Part shown: positions 22,145 through 32,626 of the stretch, in pieces
Numbering within the stretch: the stretch's first letter is position 1
How the letters are laid out: each line of letters opens with the position of its first letter
Source of the DNA: Brassica napus
Lineage: Eukaryota > Streptophyta > Magnoliopsida > Brassicales > Brassicaceae
Assembly: GCF_020379485.1 (NCBI RefSeq)
Contig: NW_026015107.1
Location: 124,001-188,000, forward strand
Length of the DNA: 64,000 nucleotides
Direction of reading: 5' to 3'
Notes under the pieces: generated by a model
Databases searched by the model: none
Told to the model about the DNA's origin: nothing
Seen by the model: only the letters and a program-made list of their open reading frames with translations
Translations under genes and position numbers: made by a program

Positions 22145-23480
22145 TTTTTTTTTGTTTTTTGATAAGTATGTGAATCTCATTAAACGAATAATGAAGCAGA
22201 GAGATACAATCGGCTTTAACGAATCTAATCCTAATGTATCTAAGTCGCTAAGTCAGAAAACAAAGCAGATGTGTCTTAGGTAGCCATAAAAAAAAATAAA
22301 AAAGACTAACTAAGACAAAGAAGGTTCAAGCACAACCATACAGAAGCACTGAAGCTTAGCTAGAACATTACAATTTCATGGACAACACTTAGCTAGCAGG
22401 AGACCAATGTGTTTCTCTTGAAGCCGGGACCTGCTTCAAAATCACATTGCTCATAAGAGAACACAACCGGAGAACGGTCTGAGGGACCGCAGACCATCCC
22501 TAAGGCAACTCCGACAGAGGGACAGGCGAAGCAGGGTCGGCAAGTCCTGGTCCGTCCATCGCTACTGGTGAAGTTTACTCCAGACGTTGCAATCTCAAGA
22601 AGATGTCAGACCGTCCTCTAGGAATCCAAACTGACACAGAGAAACCGGCTGATGAAGTACAGGTGAAGTACTGGCTGGTGGAAGCGGAGGTTTTAACGGC
22701 TCGACTTCGGTCCCACCACACTAGCAGAGCACAAAGGAATCCAGTCGCAGAGCATCAAGAGAGGCAGGGGACAGTAGCAATCTTCCTTCTGAAGCTTGAA
22801 AGCGGAGGAGCAGGAAGCCCCTACAAGGATATAGCAGAGTAACAGAATGAAAGCTCCAATCAAACCCGAGACCCCAGACAGTTCAAAGCCCAACATAACA
22901 CCATGGTGGTTGTCGAGAAATCATACCCAAGAAGAAGTCCCCAACGATAAGCCTTTATATCGTCTTTTGAACTTGAAACAAGTGAGGGAAGTTCTTACCA
23001 AAGCAGCCAGATGAGGAGACAGGGGGTGACAGTGGAAGCAGCGAACAGACCAGAACGGCGAAGGCAGCGACGCTACACCACTCCGGCGGGCACTCCGAGA
23101 GAGATCTGACCCAGACTGCTCAAGGTCAAACCCTAGATCTACCATCAAGACGGCGCCTCCTTCTCAGATCCGACTAGCCACGACCTCGCCATCACTCCAG
23201 GGAAGCTGTAGACGCCCACAGACTCCGATTTAGGACGCCGGATCCGGCCGCAACCCGACGAAGAACAGAGTAGATGAAGCAAGGAGGAAGGGGCAGAGTC
23301 GTAGCTGGAGAAGGGGAAGGCTGGACACACGGGAGACAGGGGTGGCGACCGACGGGTAGAGACCCTCCGTCGGCCACCGGAAACTGGAGACAGAGAGGCT
23401 GAGTCGAGAAGAGGAAGTCGGAGGGGAAAGAGAAAAGAGAGAAAAAGGACTCTCTCTCACCTCTCTCTACTAAACCATTT
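22145..23480 (-). mobile_element. LINE-like retroelement derivative, about 1.3 kb
   Basis: On the minus strand the left end reads CGTTTAATGAGATTCACATA then CTTATCAAAAAAC with an A-rich tail, the usual 3' end of plant LINEs. The opposite end is GC-rich (about 22400-23460), in sharp contrast with the surroundings, and finishes in a GAGAGAG-rich leader, as in LINE 5' regions. No reverse transcriptase or endonuclease reading frame was found, so this would be an internally deleted copy. I could not identify a convincing target-site duplication. A capture of host sequence is an alternative explanation for the GC-rich part. Confidence 0.5.
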
Positions 23481-23511
23481 AACAAGTGATAACATTTAAA
23501 AGCCGTAAGCT

Positions 23512-23512
<1 letters not shown>

Positions 23513-23555
<43 letters not shown>
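23513..23555. repeat. (TA)n microsatellite
   Basis: About 20 uninterrupted TA units between the LINE-like element and a MITE. Confidence 0.95.
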
Positions 23556-23556
<1 letters not shown>

Positions 23557-23559
23557 TAA

Positions 23560-23837
23560 GATCACCTCCAATGGTGATTTTTAACAAAATCTTTAACATT
23601 AAATTTATTATAATAAACTGTGGAACCCTTTATATTTAAAAATATGTGCTAAATTAATTTTTAGCTAAGGATTAATCTTCCATAGATTTTTCACTGTGCA
23701 CGAGTCCTATCGCCACGTGGAAACCCATGATTGGTTCTCTTTTTTTTTTTTTTTAACTGACTAAAAAATAAAAATAATAAACTAATAAAAAAATTTACCT
23801 TGGTTATGGAGAGAGAGTATCAGCATTGCTGATGCTC
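23560..23837. mobile_element. MITE, Harbinger-like
   Basis: Termini GATCACCTCCAATGGTGAT and, on the other strand, GAGCATCAGCAATGCTGAT form degenerate inverted repeats. TAA stands on both outer sides (23557-23559 and 23838-23840), the trinucleotide target of PIF/Harbinger elements. No coding capacity. A related element may lie at 62668. Confidence 0.6.
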
Positions 23838-23840
23838 TAA

Positions 23841-24567
23841 TAAAGCTCCACGTTGACGGGGGCGGTGGGGAAATGGGTCCTGTCAAATTCACACGGAAAC
23901 AAATAATCTGTTGATAAGTCTGAGCTCTGAGGAGCTGCTAGGAGAAATATCAAAGTTGAACTCCTCAGAAGCCAGGACCACCTAAACAGCTGTTTCTACA
24001 CTCTACTACACTTCAAAATATTTGAAAGAGATCATAATTTAAAAAATAGCAAATAACTTTTAGACAGTTTTACATATTTTCATTGAACTGTTAAGAATAC
24101 CCTTGGTTTCTTAATATAATGTGTTCTTAACATAGACGTCTACCGTTGTCGCATAAGTTATGCGGCATAACCATGCGATCTAGGTATAACAATGCCTCCC
24201 ATGCACGCTTACGTAAAATATATACAATATCAAGATAATAAAGCACCTGCTTAGATGATTTAAATAGGAGATTATTGAATCAACTAAATGTCCACATAAA
24301 AAATAACATGTTATGGCGGAAAATCACACACGTGACACGTACGATACTAGGATTATAGTGAAAGAAGAAACGACGTTCAATATGTGCTTGTTGTCAACTC
24401 ATGATTAGCATTTGGCTGGTTAACTCTATCAGAATGTGGGTTTTTTTATTTTCTTTTTTCTAACTGGTTTTCATTATTTTAATACGAGTTTGGTAGCTGA
24501 ATCTTGATTAATTAATAACAAACACGTTACATGCATATATATGATCCTATGAAGAGCAAAGATAAAA
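23841..24567. other. Spacer downstream of the first complete UGT
   Basis: No gene seen. The right end (about 24490-24567) would be the 3' UTR of the UGT gene. Confidence 0.45.
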
Positions 24568-26055
24568 TCAAGTCTTGATTTGTGCTTGTTGCATTATGTC
24601 TTCCAAGAGTAATGTGATGTTGAAATGAGAAGAGCCTCCTTCATCAACAGCCTTGTGAGCTAATTCACCAAGCTTTTTGACTCTTTCTTTCCTCTCTTTA
24701 GCTTCGTCACTATCACCCATCAATGCTTCCACTGCTTTCTTCACTCCTTCTTTATCCACCAATACTCCAATTTTCTCCTCTTCTCCCCAACTCATGGGAT
24801 CTTCAACACCTGACTGCACACCTACTTTTAATACCTCCACAGCCAGTTTCTCATTGCAGAATTGGTCTCCAAACAATGGCCATGTGAGCAAAGGAACTCC
24901 TGAGGTGATTCCTTCAAGAGTCGAGTTCCATCCACAGTGTGTCAAGAATCCTCCAACGGCAGGATGCGAAAGGATAAGCACTTGTGGCGACCATCCTCTT
25001 ATGAGAAGACCCCTTTCTTTGATTCTTTCTTTAAATCCGCTCTCTGAGATCCATGTATCTAATTCATTATACTTCTCCCAACTTCTTATGACCCAAATGA
25101 AAGGTCTTTGGGATTCCTCAAGGCCAAGCCCTAGTTCTTTGAGCTGAGCCAGAGGAAGATTGCATATACTTCCAAGGCAAACATATAGCACCGACCCTTC
25201 TTCTTTAGAATCAAGCCATTTGAAACACTCTTCTTGACCTATGGCCGCCTTATTTCCCCTCTCAGCTTTGTCTAAACCTACCTTGTTGCACAAGGAAACC
25301 GGTCCGATGCTCCATACCTTACCTGCCTTAACCTTTTTGTAGTCTCTAACATAAGCTGGTTCAAGCTCTTCAAACGTATTGACAATCACACCATAAGAAG
25401 TGTTATCCCCATCAATCATCCCGTCCAAAATCTCTTTCCAATCTCCATCACCAGTTACCAGCGGAAGCTGAGCTTTTGTGAACTCAACTCTGCCTGGAAA
25501 ATTTGGGATGGGGAAGTACTCCTTATTAGACTCTATAGTTTCCCAAAACTCGTAGTTTTGCCGCATGATGTGCAGACAAAGAAGGTTGAAGCAACACATG
25601 CCATGAAAGATGATCTTCGGTATACCAAAGTTCTTGGCGATTCTGTTTGTAAAAGGCAAACACATGTCGGCGATTATGCAGTTTGGCCTTGGTTCAATCT
25701 CTTTCAAGAGCTTCTCCACCGGTTCCTCGAGCATATTAATATCTGTAAAGAAAGATGCTAACGGCACCGATGAATCAAGCAAGTCCACATTCTCGTGTCC
25801 TTGTGGTGAACCCGGTTCTTGAGATGGAAACTTCACCTGGACAACGTTGATGGGCAAGCCGGACTGAATGGCCCGGTTAAGAACGTTCTTGAACCGGGAA
25901 GCGTTGTGAGGTGTTGTGACAATGGTTATAGTCACACCTCGCTGAGCCAAGAGCCTTGCAATATCGACCATGGGGATCATGTGGCCTTGCGCCATGAAAG
26001 GGAAGAGAACAAAGTGAAGATGAGGATGAAATTGTCGGGTTGTTTTGGAAGCCAT
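24568..26055 (-). CDS. UGT73C: UDP-glucosyltransferase UGT73C (C1/C2-like), 495 aa
   Basis: An intronless, undisrupted frame encodes a family 1 glycosyltransferase that transfers glucose from UDP-glucose to small lipophilic acceptors in the cytosol. The N-terminus holds [19 protein letters not shown] with the catalytic His25, and CIIADMC near residue 130 carries the partner Asp. The PSPG donor-binding box starts at WSPQVLILSHPAVGGFLTHC (about residue 350) and ends in FGDQ; the final Gln is typical of UDP-glucose users. Residues such as ESNKEYFPIPNFP and FEELEPAYVRDYKKVKAGK bring it closest to Arabidopsis UGT73C1/C2 as I recall them. UGT73C members act on cytokinins, brassinosteroids, flavonols, xenobiotics and, in Barbarea, sapogenins; the acceptor cannot be read from sequence. 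A TATAAATA box lies at about 26141-26148 (minus strand). The as-1-like element of the later UGTs was not found here. Confidence 0.93.
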   Translation of the reverse strand: MASKTTRQFHPHLHFVLFPFMAQGHMIPMVDIARLLAQRGVTITIVTTPHNASRFKNVLNRAIQSGLPINVVQVKFPSQEPGSPQGHENVDLLDSSVPLASFFTDINMLEEPVEKLLKEIEPRPNCIIADMCLPFTNRIAKNFGIPKIIFHGMCCFNLLCLHIMRQNYEFWETIESNKEYFPIPNFPGRVEFTKAQLPLVTGDGDWKEILDGMIDGDNTSYGVIVNTFEELEPAYVRDYKKVKAGKVWSIGPVSLCNKVGLDKAERGNKAAIGQEECFKWLDSKEEGSVLYVCLGSICNLPLAQLKELGLGLEESQRPFIWVIRSWEKYNELDTWISESGFKERIKERGLLIRGWSPQVLILSHPAVGGFLTHCGWNSTLEGITSGVPLLTWPLFGDQFCNEKLAVEVLKVGVQSGVEDPMSWGEEEKIGVLVDKEGVKKAVEALMGDSDEAKERKERVKKLGELAHKAVDEGGSSHFNITLLLEDIMQQAQIKT

Positions 26056-26148
26056 GAGAAACTCTCTTTAAGTTTTTTTTTTGTTTGCTTTGATTTGGAT
26101 TGTGTGTGTGTGTTGTGTAATTGCTCTGCTTACATATATGTATATTTA

Positions 26149-26719
26149 TAGACTCATGAAAAGAATGGAATTCAAGAAAAATAAATAAAAAGTGTTGTAA
26201 AAGAGAACAATAACAAGTTGGTTTATTCATTACAAAACACAATATGGTTCACAAGTACATTCCTTGGCGGGGACGAATACGTCGTTTTGTATTTATATAA
26301 CTATATGCCAAAAAGAACTGGAGTAATATTCTTGAGAACTACAACGAAAAGATAGCGTAGAGCTCACAGCCTCAAAAATTGTTAAACTATAATCTAATCT
26401 CTCCTTAATACATTTACATAAGTTAGTTATTTATGTTATTACACAAAGAGTTGTAATTCTTCATATTGTGTTCTTTAGTATAAAGTGTTGTATCTCTTAT
26501 ACTTGTACTGATTCGATCTCTATATAAAGATCAATCATCTGTTGTAAACACATCACCGAATCTCAATAATACAAAAGTATTTTCAGAAAAGTTTATAAGC
26601 CTGAAACGTCTATCTTATTCTTTCTCTCGAACTCGTGTGTAACACAATGTGATCGTTATGTAACACAAGCGGTTCGTAAGAGATTAACAAAAATCAAATA
26701 TTTCCTTCTCATTGTCCTG
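26149..26719. other. Upstream region of the first complete UGT
   Basis: Non-coding. Nothing recognisable beyond the proximal TATA box. Confidence 0.45.
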
Positions 26720-28070
26720 TCCTTTTGTGACTATTCTGCGTCTCCTAGTGTCCTTTATTTCCCTTGAAAGTTACTAATAGGTAATTAAATCTAGATACTT
26801 GATGCGCAAGACACAAAATCAATTTTAACTCTCTGGGACATCACCAAAATCAAATTTTCTTTGAAACTTCAACGTTCATTTCAAAGCCTTCAAATCAAGC
26901 TTCTCCCACGGTAATCTCTATAACATTATTTGGATAAAAATATAGAATATATTAGTCCTTGTTTTGGGGTTCAAATTTGGATAAAGATAGCTTTGATATT
27001 TACAACCATCAAAGCACCAATAAAAAGGCAGAAGACTTAAGAGTACTCATCTTCAAAAGTATATAGGACAATTACATACTAAGATATTCTGTACTACTAT
27101 GGTTTTTGCATGCCAAAATCTTCCCAGGGATGGAATATATTAGTCCTTGTTTTTGAGGGTTCATATTCTGTCTAGCTACATAGCTTTACAGACTAATTTC
27201 CATATAACTTGTTTATTTTTGTTAACCAGACCTAACTCTAGACTTATCTATTAAGCGCATTGAGTTTTGTCGTTTAAGACATTTATGGTGACAAACTGTT
27301 ACTGAAATTTTCGTGGGAGATTCTAATCGTTATTTTTTTTTTGCTTAAAAGGGATAAAACACATATGTTACCTATACTACTGAAGCCAAAGCTGTTGTTT
27401 ACGTAAGTGTTGCGCCTAAGAAGATTGTTCGAATTATGAACGGGAGCAAAGAGTGTTCGAACTCGAATTGGAACGGAAAAAATTGTTGAAACTGGAAAAA
27501 TGGTGGAACTAAGTATATGTTTCACCCATTTATCATTTTGTTTCATTGATACTACCTCCGTTCCACTAAAAGTTTTGGGGAAAATATTGTTTTGCAAATA
27601 TATAATTTTGTGTATTCAGTAAATTTTATATTATTTAATGATAATAAATCGTAAAAAATTATATTTATAAAAATTAATACATCTATTATAAATTGAATAT
27701 GTTTTCTTAATACTATAAACGAAAACAAATATTTTTATGAAGCCGCAGTACTAAAGATTGAAAAAGAAAGATAATCCTCATGAAAAAAAGCCATTCATAA
27801 TAATATATCATGACCATCAAAAGATAAGTAAATCTACAACACTTTTGTGTATTAAGTCCACAGCCGCCAAATTAAACTTGCCATGTAGAAATACAAATGA
27901 AAGCTTCGTCGTATGATAAACTAGTTTACTTGAGATTTTATTTATCTTTAATATTGTTTATCTTTTCTATGATAAACTACATTATTATAGGAATGATAAA
28001 CTATAGTTTACTTAAGAAAGACATTATTGGTAACTTTATTTTTATAGCTTTAAGAAAATATTGACGTATA
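26720..28070. repeat. Tandem segmental duplication, unit 1 (intergenic part)
   Basis: This spacer, upstream of the first complete UGT and downstream of the second, is repeated at 29747-31507 with about the same order (for example GTCCTTTTGTGACTATTCTG at both left ends). The duplicated unit continues into the 3' end of the adjoining UGT (28072-28340 versus 31508-31760). No other gene is contained in it. Confidence 0.85.
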
Positions 28071-28071
28071 A

Positions 28072-29559
28072 TCAATTCCTGGATTGTGCTAACTGCGATA
28101 TGTCTTGTAAGAGGAATGTGATGTCAGAATGAGAAGAGCCTCCTTCATCCACAGCCCTGTGAGCTAATTCTCCAAGCTCTTTGGCTCTTCTTCTTCTCTC
28201 CTTAGCATCATCACCATCACCCATCAACTCTTCAACTGCCTTCTTCACACCTTCATTATCCACCAATACTCCTATCTTCTCCTCTTCACCCCATTTCATA
28301 ACCTCTTCAATCCCAGCTCCTACACCGACTTTAAGAACTTGCACGATCAGCTTCTGGTTACAAAACTGATCTCCAAACAATGGCCATGTGAGCAATGGAA
28401 CACCCGAGGTGATTCCTTCTAGAGTTGAGTTCCATCCACAATGTGTCAAGAATCCTCCAACAGAAGGATGTGAAAGGATAAGCACTTGAGGTGCCCATCC
28501 TTTTATGAGAAGCCCTCTCTCTTTGACCCTTTCTTCAAAACCGCTCTCTAATAACCACTCAGCGAGCTCATTATACTTTTCCCAACCTCTAATGACCCAG
28601 ATGAAAGGTCTTTGAGATTTCTCTAGGCCAAGCCCTAGCTCCTTGAGCTGAGAGAGAGGAAGATTGCAGATACTTCCAAGGCAAACATATATCACCGACC
28701 CTTTTTCTTTAGAATCAAGCCACTTGATACACTCTTCTTGGCCAATAACCGCCTTGTTTCCCCTCTCAGCTTTGTCTTCTATCTTGTTGCACAAGGAAAC
28801 AGGTCCAATTGACCATACTTTCCCATCTCTAGCGTCTTTGTACTCTTTGACATAAGCAGGTTCCAGCTCTTGAAATGTGTTGGTGATTACACCGTAAGAT
28901 GTGTTATCTGCTTCTATCATTGCGTCCAAGATGTCCGTCCAACCTCCCTTTTCATTGGTGCTCACAGGGAACTGAGGCTTTGTGAATTGAACTCTGTCAG
29001 GAAAACTAGGAACAAAGAAATACTCTTTGTCAGACTTTAAGTTCTGCAAGATGTCTAGGTTTTGGCGTAAAACATGCATGCACAAAAGACAAAAGCAAGA
29101 CAATCCATGGAAAACGATCTTTGGTATATTGAACGCCTTGGCGACTTTACTTGTATAAGGCAAACAAAAAGAAGAAACTAGACAGCTTGGTCTAGGTTTC
29201 ATATCTTCTAGTAGCTTCAGGACCGGCTCTTCTAGCATGTTAGCTGCTTTAAAGAAAGGTACCCTGAACTCTATCGAGTCGAGCAAGTCGAGATTCTCTT
29301 TTCCTTCTGGCAGCCCAGCTTCTGCATATGGAAGCTTCACATGCACTACGTTGATGGGCAAACCAGACTCGATGGCACGGTCGAATACATTCTTGAACCT
29401 CTCTGCGTTGTGAGGAGTTGTGACAATTGTTATGGTCACACCGCGCTGAGCCAGAAGCCTTGCAATATCAACCATGGGAATCATGTGGCCCTGAGCCATG
29501 AAAGGGAAGAGAACAAAGTGAAGAGGAGGATGAAGTTGTTGAGAGTTTTGGGAAGCCAT
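28072..29559 (-). CDS. UGT73C: UDP-glucosyltransferase UGT73C (C3/C4-like), 495 aa
   Basis: Intronless glucosyltransferase gene. The ATG at 29559 was chosen because [20 protein letters not shown] aligns with the family start. The frame stays open for about 50 codons upstream, but that stretch contains the TATATAA promoter box (about 29622-29629) and is not family-like. The catalytic GH of [12 protein letters not shown] and a PSPG box beginning WAPQVLILSHPSVGG and ending FGDQ are intact. The donor is therefore probably UDP-glucose. One deviation is CLVSSFCLPYTS near residue 130, where the other complete members have an Asp (ADMC or SDMC). That Asp normally assists the catalytic His, so Ser-Phe there could lower activity. 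The closest Arabidopsis relatives by recollection are UGT73C3/C4. A TGACGTCA motif lies at 29661-29668. Confidence 0.92.
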   Translation of the reverse strand: MASQNSQQLHPPLHFVLFPFMAQGHMIPMVDIARLLAQRGVTITIVTTPHNAERFKNVFDRAIESGLPINVVHVKLPYAEAGLPEGKENLDLLDSIEFRVPFFKAANMLEEPVLKLLEDMKPRPSCLVSSFCLPYTSKVAKAFNIPKIVFHGLSCFCLLCMHVLRQNLDILQNLKSDKEYFFVPSFPDRVQFTKPQFPVSTNEKGGWTDILDAMIEADNTSYGVITNTFQELEPAYVKEYKDARDGKVWSIGPVSLCNKIEDKAERGNKAVIGQEECIKWLDSKEKGSVIYVCLGSICNLPLSQLKELGLGLEKSQRPFIWVIRGWEKYNELAEWLLESGFEERVKERGLLIKGWAPQVLILSHPSVGGFLTHCGWNSTLEGITSGVPLLTWPLFGDQFCNQKLIVQVLKVGVGAGIEEVMKWGEEEKIGVLVDNEGVKKAVEELMGDGDDAKERRRRAKELGELAHRAVDEGGSSHSDITFLLQDISQLAQSRN

Positions 29560-29660
29560 AGTGATTTCAACTTTCAAGTTTGTTTTGCTTGTGTTGTGGG
29601 TGTGTGATCGACTGATCGTTGGCTTATATAAGATGTATAAGACCAAACTGATGTAGTACA

Positions 29661-29668
29661 TGACGTCA
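29661..29668 (-). promoter_or_regulatory. TGACGTCA motif upstream of the C3/C4-like UGT
   Basis: A palindromic bZIP/TGA-type site about 100 bases upstream of the start codon at 29559. The position corresponds to the downstream half of the as-1-like elements of the UGTs at 34748 and 42406. The other half (GATGTAGT) is degenerate. Confidence 0.55.
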
Positions 29669-29746
29669 AGCAACACATAATATTGTTGACATAAAAGACA
29701 GATTACTACGTTCAAGAAGACGTTTCTTGGCCAATACTTTCTTCTG

Positions 29747-31014
29747 TTGTCCTTTTGTGACTATTCTGCGTCTCCTAGTGTCCTTTATTTCCCTTGAAAG
29801 TTACTAAGAGGTAATTAAAATTAATTAAGATACTTGATGCGCAAGACGCAAAATCAATTTTAACTCTCTCGGACATTACCAAAATCAAATTGTCTTTGAA
29901 ACTTCAACGTTCATTTCAAAGCCTTCAAATCAAGCTTCGCCCACGGTAATCTCTATAACTTCGCCCACGGTAATCTCTATAACATTATCTGGATAAACAT
30001 AGATTTGATATTTACAACCATCAAAGCACCAATAAAAAGGCATAAAACTTAAGAGTACTCATCTTCAAAAGTATATAGGACAATTACATACTAAGATATA
30101 TGCTGTACCACTATGGTTTTTGCATGCCAAAATCTTCCAAGGGATGGTATATATTAGTCCTTGTTTTGAGGGTTCATATTCTGTCTAGCCACATAGCTTT
30201 AAAGACTAATTTGCATATAACGTACGTGTTTCTTTTTGTTAACCAGACCAAATTAACTCTAGACTTATCTATTAAGCACATTGATCAGTTTTCTTGTCAT
30301 TTAAGACATGAAGACATGTATAGTGACAAACTGTTATTGAAATTTTCGTGGATTCTAATCATGGTCCCCCATATTTTTTTACAAAGAGACAATACCTACT
30401 ACTGAAGCCAATTATCCAAAGCTGTTGTTTACGTAAGTTTTGCGCCTAAGAAGATTGTTCGAATTTGGAACTGGAGTAAAGAGTGTTAGAACTCGAAGTG
30501 GAACTACAAAAATTGTTGGAACTCGAAGAAAATGGTGGAACTAAGTATAGGTTTCACCCATTTATCATTTTGTTTCATTGATACTACCTCCGTTAATTCC
30601 ACTAAAAAGTTTGGGGAAAATTTTGTTTTGCAAATATAGAATTTTCGTGTATTCTGTAAATTTTATATTATTTAATGATAACAAATCGTAACTTTATTAA
30701 AAAAATATATTTATAAAAATTAATACATTTATTATAAATTTAATATGTCTTCTTAATACTATGAACAAAAAAAAAAATTTATGAAACCGAAAAGTACTAA
30801 TATATATACCATCAAAAGATATATATTAGATAATCCTCATAAAACAAAAAATGAAAAAAAGATCTATTACTTCACGTTCATAATATATCATGACCATCAA
30901 AAGATAAGTAAATCACAACACTTGTGTATTAAGTCCACAGCCGCCAAATAAACTTGCCATGCAAAAAAAAAAAAAAGACTTGCCATGCAAATATATAAAT
31001 GAAAGCTTCGTCGT
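29747..31014. repeat. Tandem segmental duplication, unit 2 (left part)
   Basis: Second copy of 26720-27940. It includes a small local duplication, CGCCCACGGTAATCTCTATA twice at about 29939-29980, that the other copy lacks. The unit resumes after a LINE insertion at 31031-31348. No gene is seen. Confidence 0.85.
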
Positions 31015-31030
31015 ACAACATTTTATTTAT

Positions 31031-31348
31031 TTTTTTGCTAAGAATGCTAATATCATATTTAATGATGTTCAGATTTTACAAAGTAGAATCTAAAAAAAAC
31101 TCTACCTAGGCAAAAACAAATAAAACAAAGGTAGATTAAGTAGAGCAACATTACACAAAGATTAAGTGATCCAAAGAGATCAAGAGGGTACGAAATTGCT
31201 TCCTATTTCTTCTTGCCAAGATCGTATTGTTGACATCCTTATAAATCATTTTCGAGATCACAGGAGAAAGAACCACACAGCTGTTGTGATAAGCGGTGTT
31301 TCTCTGTTTCCAAAGATGAAAGATAGTCGCTTGAGTCGCCAACATTTT
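31031..31348 (-). mobile_element. 5'-truncated LINE fragment with 16-bp target duplication
   Basis: The sequence is flanked by ACAACATTTTATTTAT (31015-31030 and 31349-31364) and is absent from the paralogous site near 27940, which shows a clean insertion. On the minus strand 31345-31151 encodes LATQATIFHLWKQRN and later NNTILARRNRKQFRTLL. That matches the very C-terminal zinc-finger/RVT region of plant LINE-1 ORF2. The rest of the LINE was lost by 5' truncation during target-primed reverse transcription. Confidence 0.85.
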
Positions 31349-31507
31349 ACAACATTTTATTTATCTTTAGTATTGTTTATCTTTTCTGTGATAAACTATA
31401 TTATTAGAAGAATGATAAACTATATTTTCTTAAGAAAGACATTATTGGTAACATTTTTTTATAGCTTTAAGAAAATATTGACGTAATCAATTCTTGGATT
31501 GTGCTAA

Positions 31508-31762
31508 CTACGATATGTCTTGTAAGAGGAATGTGATGTTAGAATAAGAAGAGCCTCCTTCATACATAGCCCTGTGAGACAGCTTTCCAAGCTCTTTGGC
31601 TCTTCTTCTTCTCTCCTTAGCATCATCACCATCACCCATCAATTCTTCCACTGCCTTCTTCACACCTTCATTATCCACCAACACGCCTATCTTCTCCTCT
31701 TCTCCCCATTTCATAACCTCTTCAATCCCAGCTCCTACACCGGCTTTAAGAACCTGCACGAT
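31508..31762 (-). pseudogene. UGT73C: UGT73C C-terminal relic
   Basis: The frame encodes the last roughly 83 residues of a UGT73C: QVLKAGVGAGIEEVMKWGEE, then GVLVDNEGVKKAVEELMGDG and NITFLLQDIS. It is nearly identical to the C-terminus of the gene at 28072. A TAG replaces the CAG codon after QDIS, shortening the tail. At about 31762 the homology ends abruptly in AT-rich DNA. The PSPG box and everything N-terminal are missing. It is the truncated end of the second duplication unit. Confidence 0.9.
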
Positions 31763-32340
31763 TGGTATTAGTTTTAGTTATTCATTTATAAAATTTTTAA
31801 GATATGTCTAAAAGAAATTTAAGCTGACTTTCGGAATTTGACTTCAGAAAGTGAAAGTTATTATCATTGACTTGTCTTCTGCTGGACTTGCTGACTAAGT
31901 CTCCAATTATAAATAAAGCAAGGGAAATAGAGCTGAATGACAAAAAAACATAATTAAGTATATAACAAAAGAAATAAAAAATAAAAAAGCTTTCCTTATA
32001 TTATCACAACATATACTAATAAATCACTTTTATTAATCGGTTAATGAGAAAGAGCCAACAATATATACTTATTTATAGAAGTTTTCACATATGATGCTTT
32101 TAATTAAAAACAAAAATTATTCATTCAAGTCATCAAATATTTCAAAAGATATGTATTATAATATGATATATCATACAAATTACACTAAATATAATGTTAT
32201 GCAATATTTTTTAATTAGATAGATTATTTTTCAGTTTTCAATATACTATATAATAAAAGTATATTCGTTACATAGAAAGTCTTGTCATATAATAATATGT
32301 TAGACACGAATCCTAGAATAACATGTTAGTCCATTGAATT
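31763..32340. other. AT-rich DNA at the duplication/inversion junction
   Basis: No gene. It separates a minus-strand UGT relic from a plus-strand UGT pseudogene and so spans the presumed inversion breakpoint. Confidence 0.5.
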
Positions 32341-32626
32341 TGATTTTTGCTGCCTCTGATAGTTATTTCCGTGGGCAAAGCTTAGATTAGGAGACTTTGA
32401 ACTGAACGTTGAATTTTCAAAGACAAATTGATTTTGGTAATGTCCGAGAGAGAGAGAGAGAGTTCAATTTGATTTGTGTCTTCTTGAACGTAATAATCTG
32501 TCTTTAAAGTACAGTTTTACGTCATCTACTACATCATTTTGGTTAAGCCATTTTTATTCCCACTCTTCTTATCCTCCATATAGTCAAAAACAAAACTCGA
32601 AAGTTCTTCACTGATTTAAAACAAGT
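32341..32626 (+). repeat. Inverted copy of a UGT73C promoter region
   Basis: This stretch resembles the reverse complement of about 29560-29960: the GATTTTGGTAATGTCCGAGA block, then TTGAACGTAATAATCTGTCT and TTTTACGTCATCTACTACAT. It includes a (GA)n tract at about 32444-32462. TTACGTCA at 32517-32524 corresponds to the TGACGT site of the other UGT promoters. Confidence 0.75.

Noticed and set aside
22145..23480. LTR retrotransposon
   Set aside because: No matching long terminal repeats, primer-binding site or polypurine tract could be found. The A-rich tail favours a LINE-type element.
24677..25147. Open frame of 156 codons on the plus strand
   Set aside because: It lies wholly antisense to a complete UGT73C gene. 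The same Ser/Pro/Leu-rich antisense frame appears opposite every UGT copy, as expected from the codon composition.
28072..29715. A longer N-terminus for the UGT starting at 29715
   Set aside because: The extra residues cover the TATA box and TGACGTCA promoter motif and match no UGT. The family-like ATG is at 29559.
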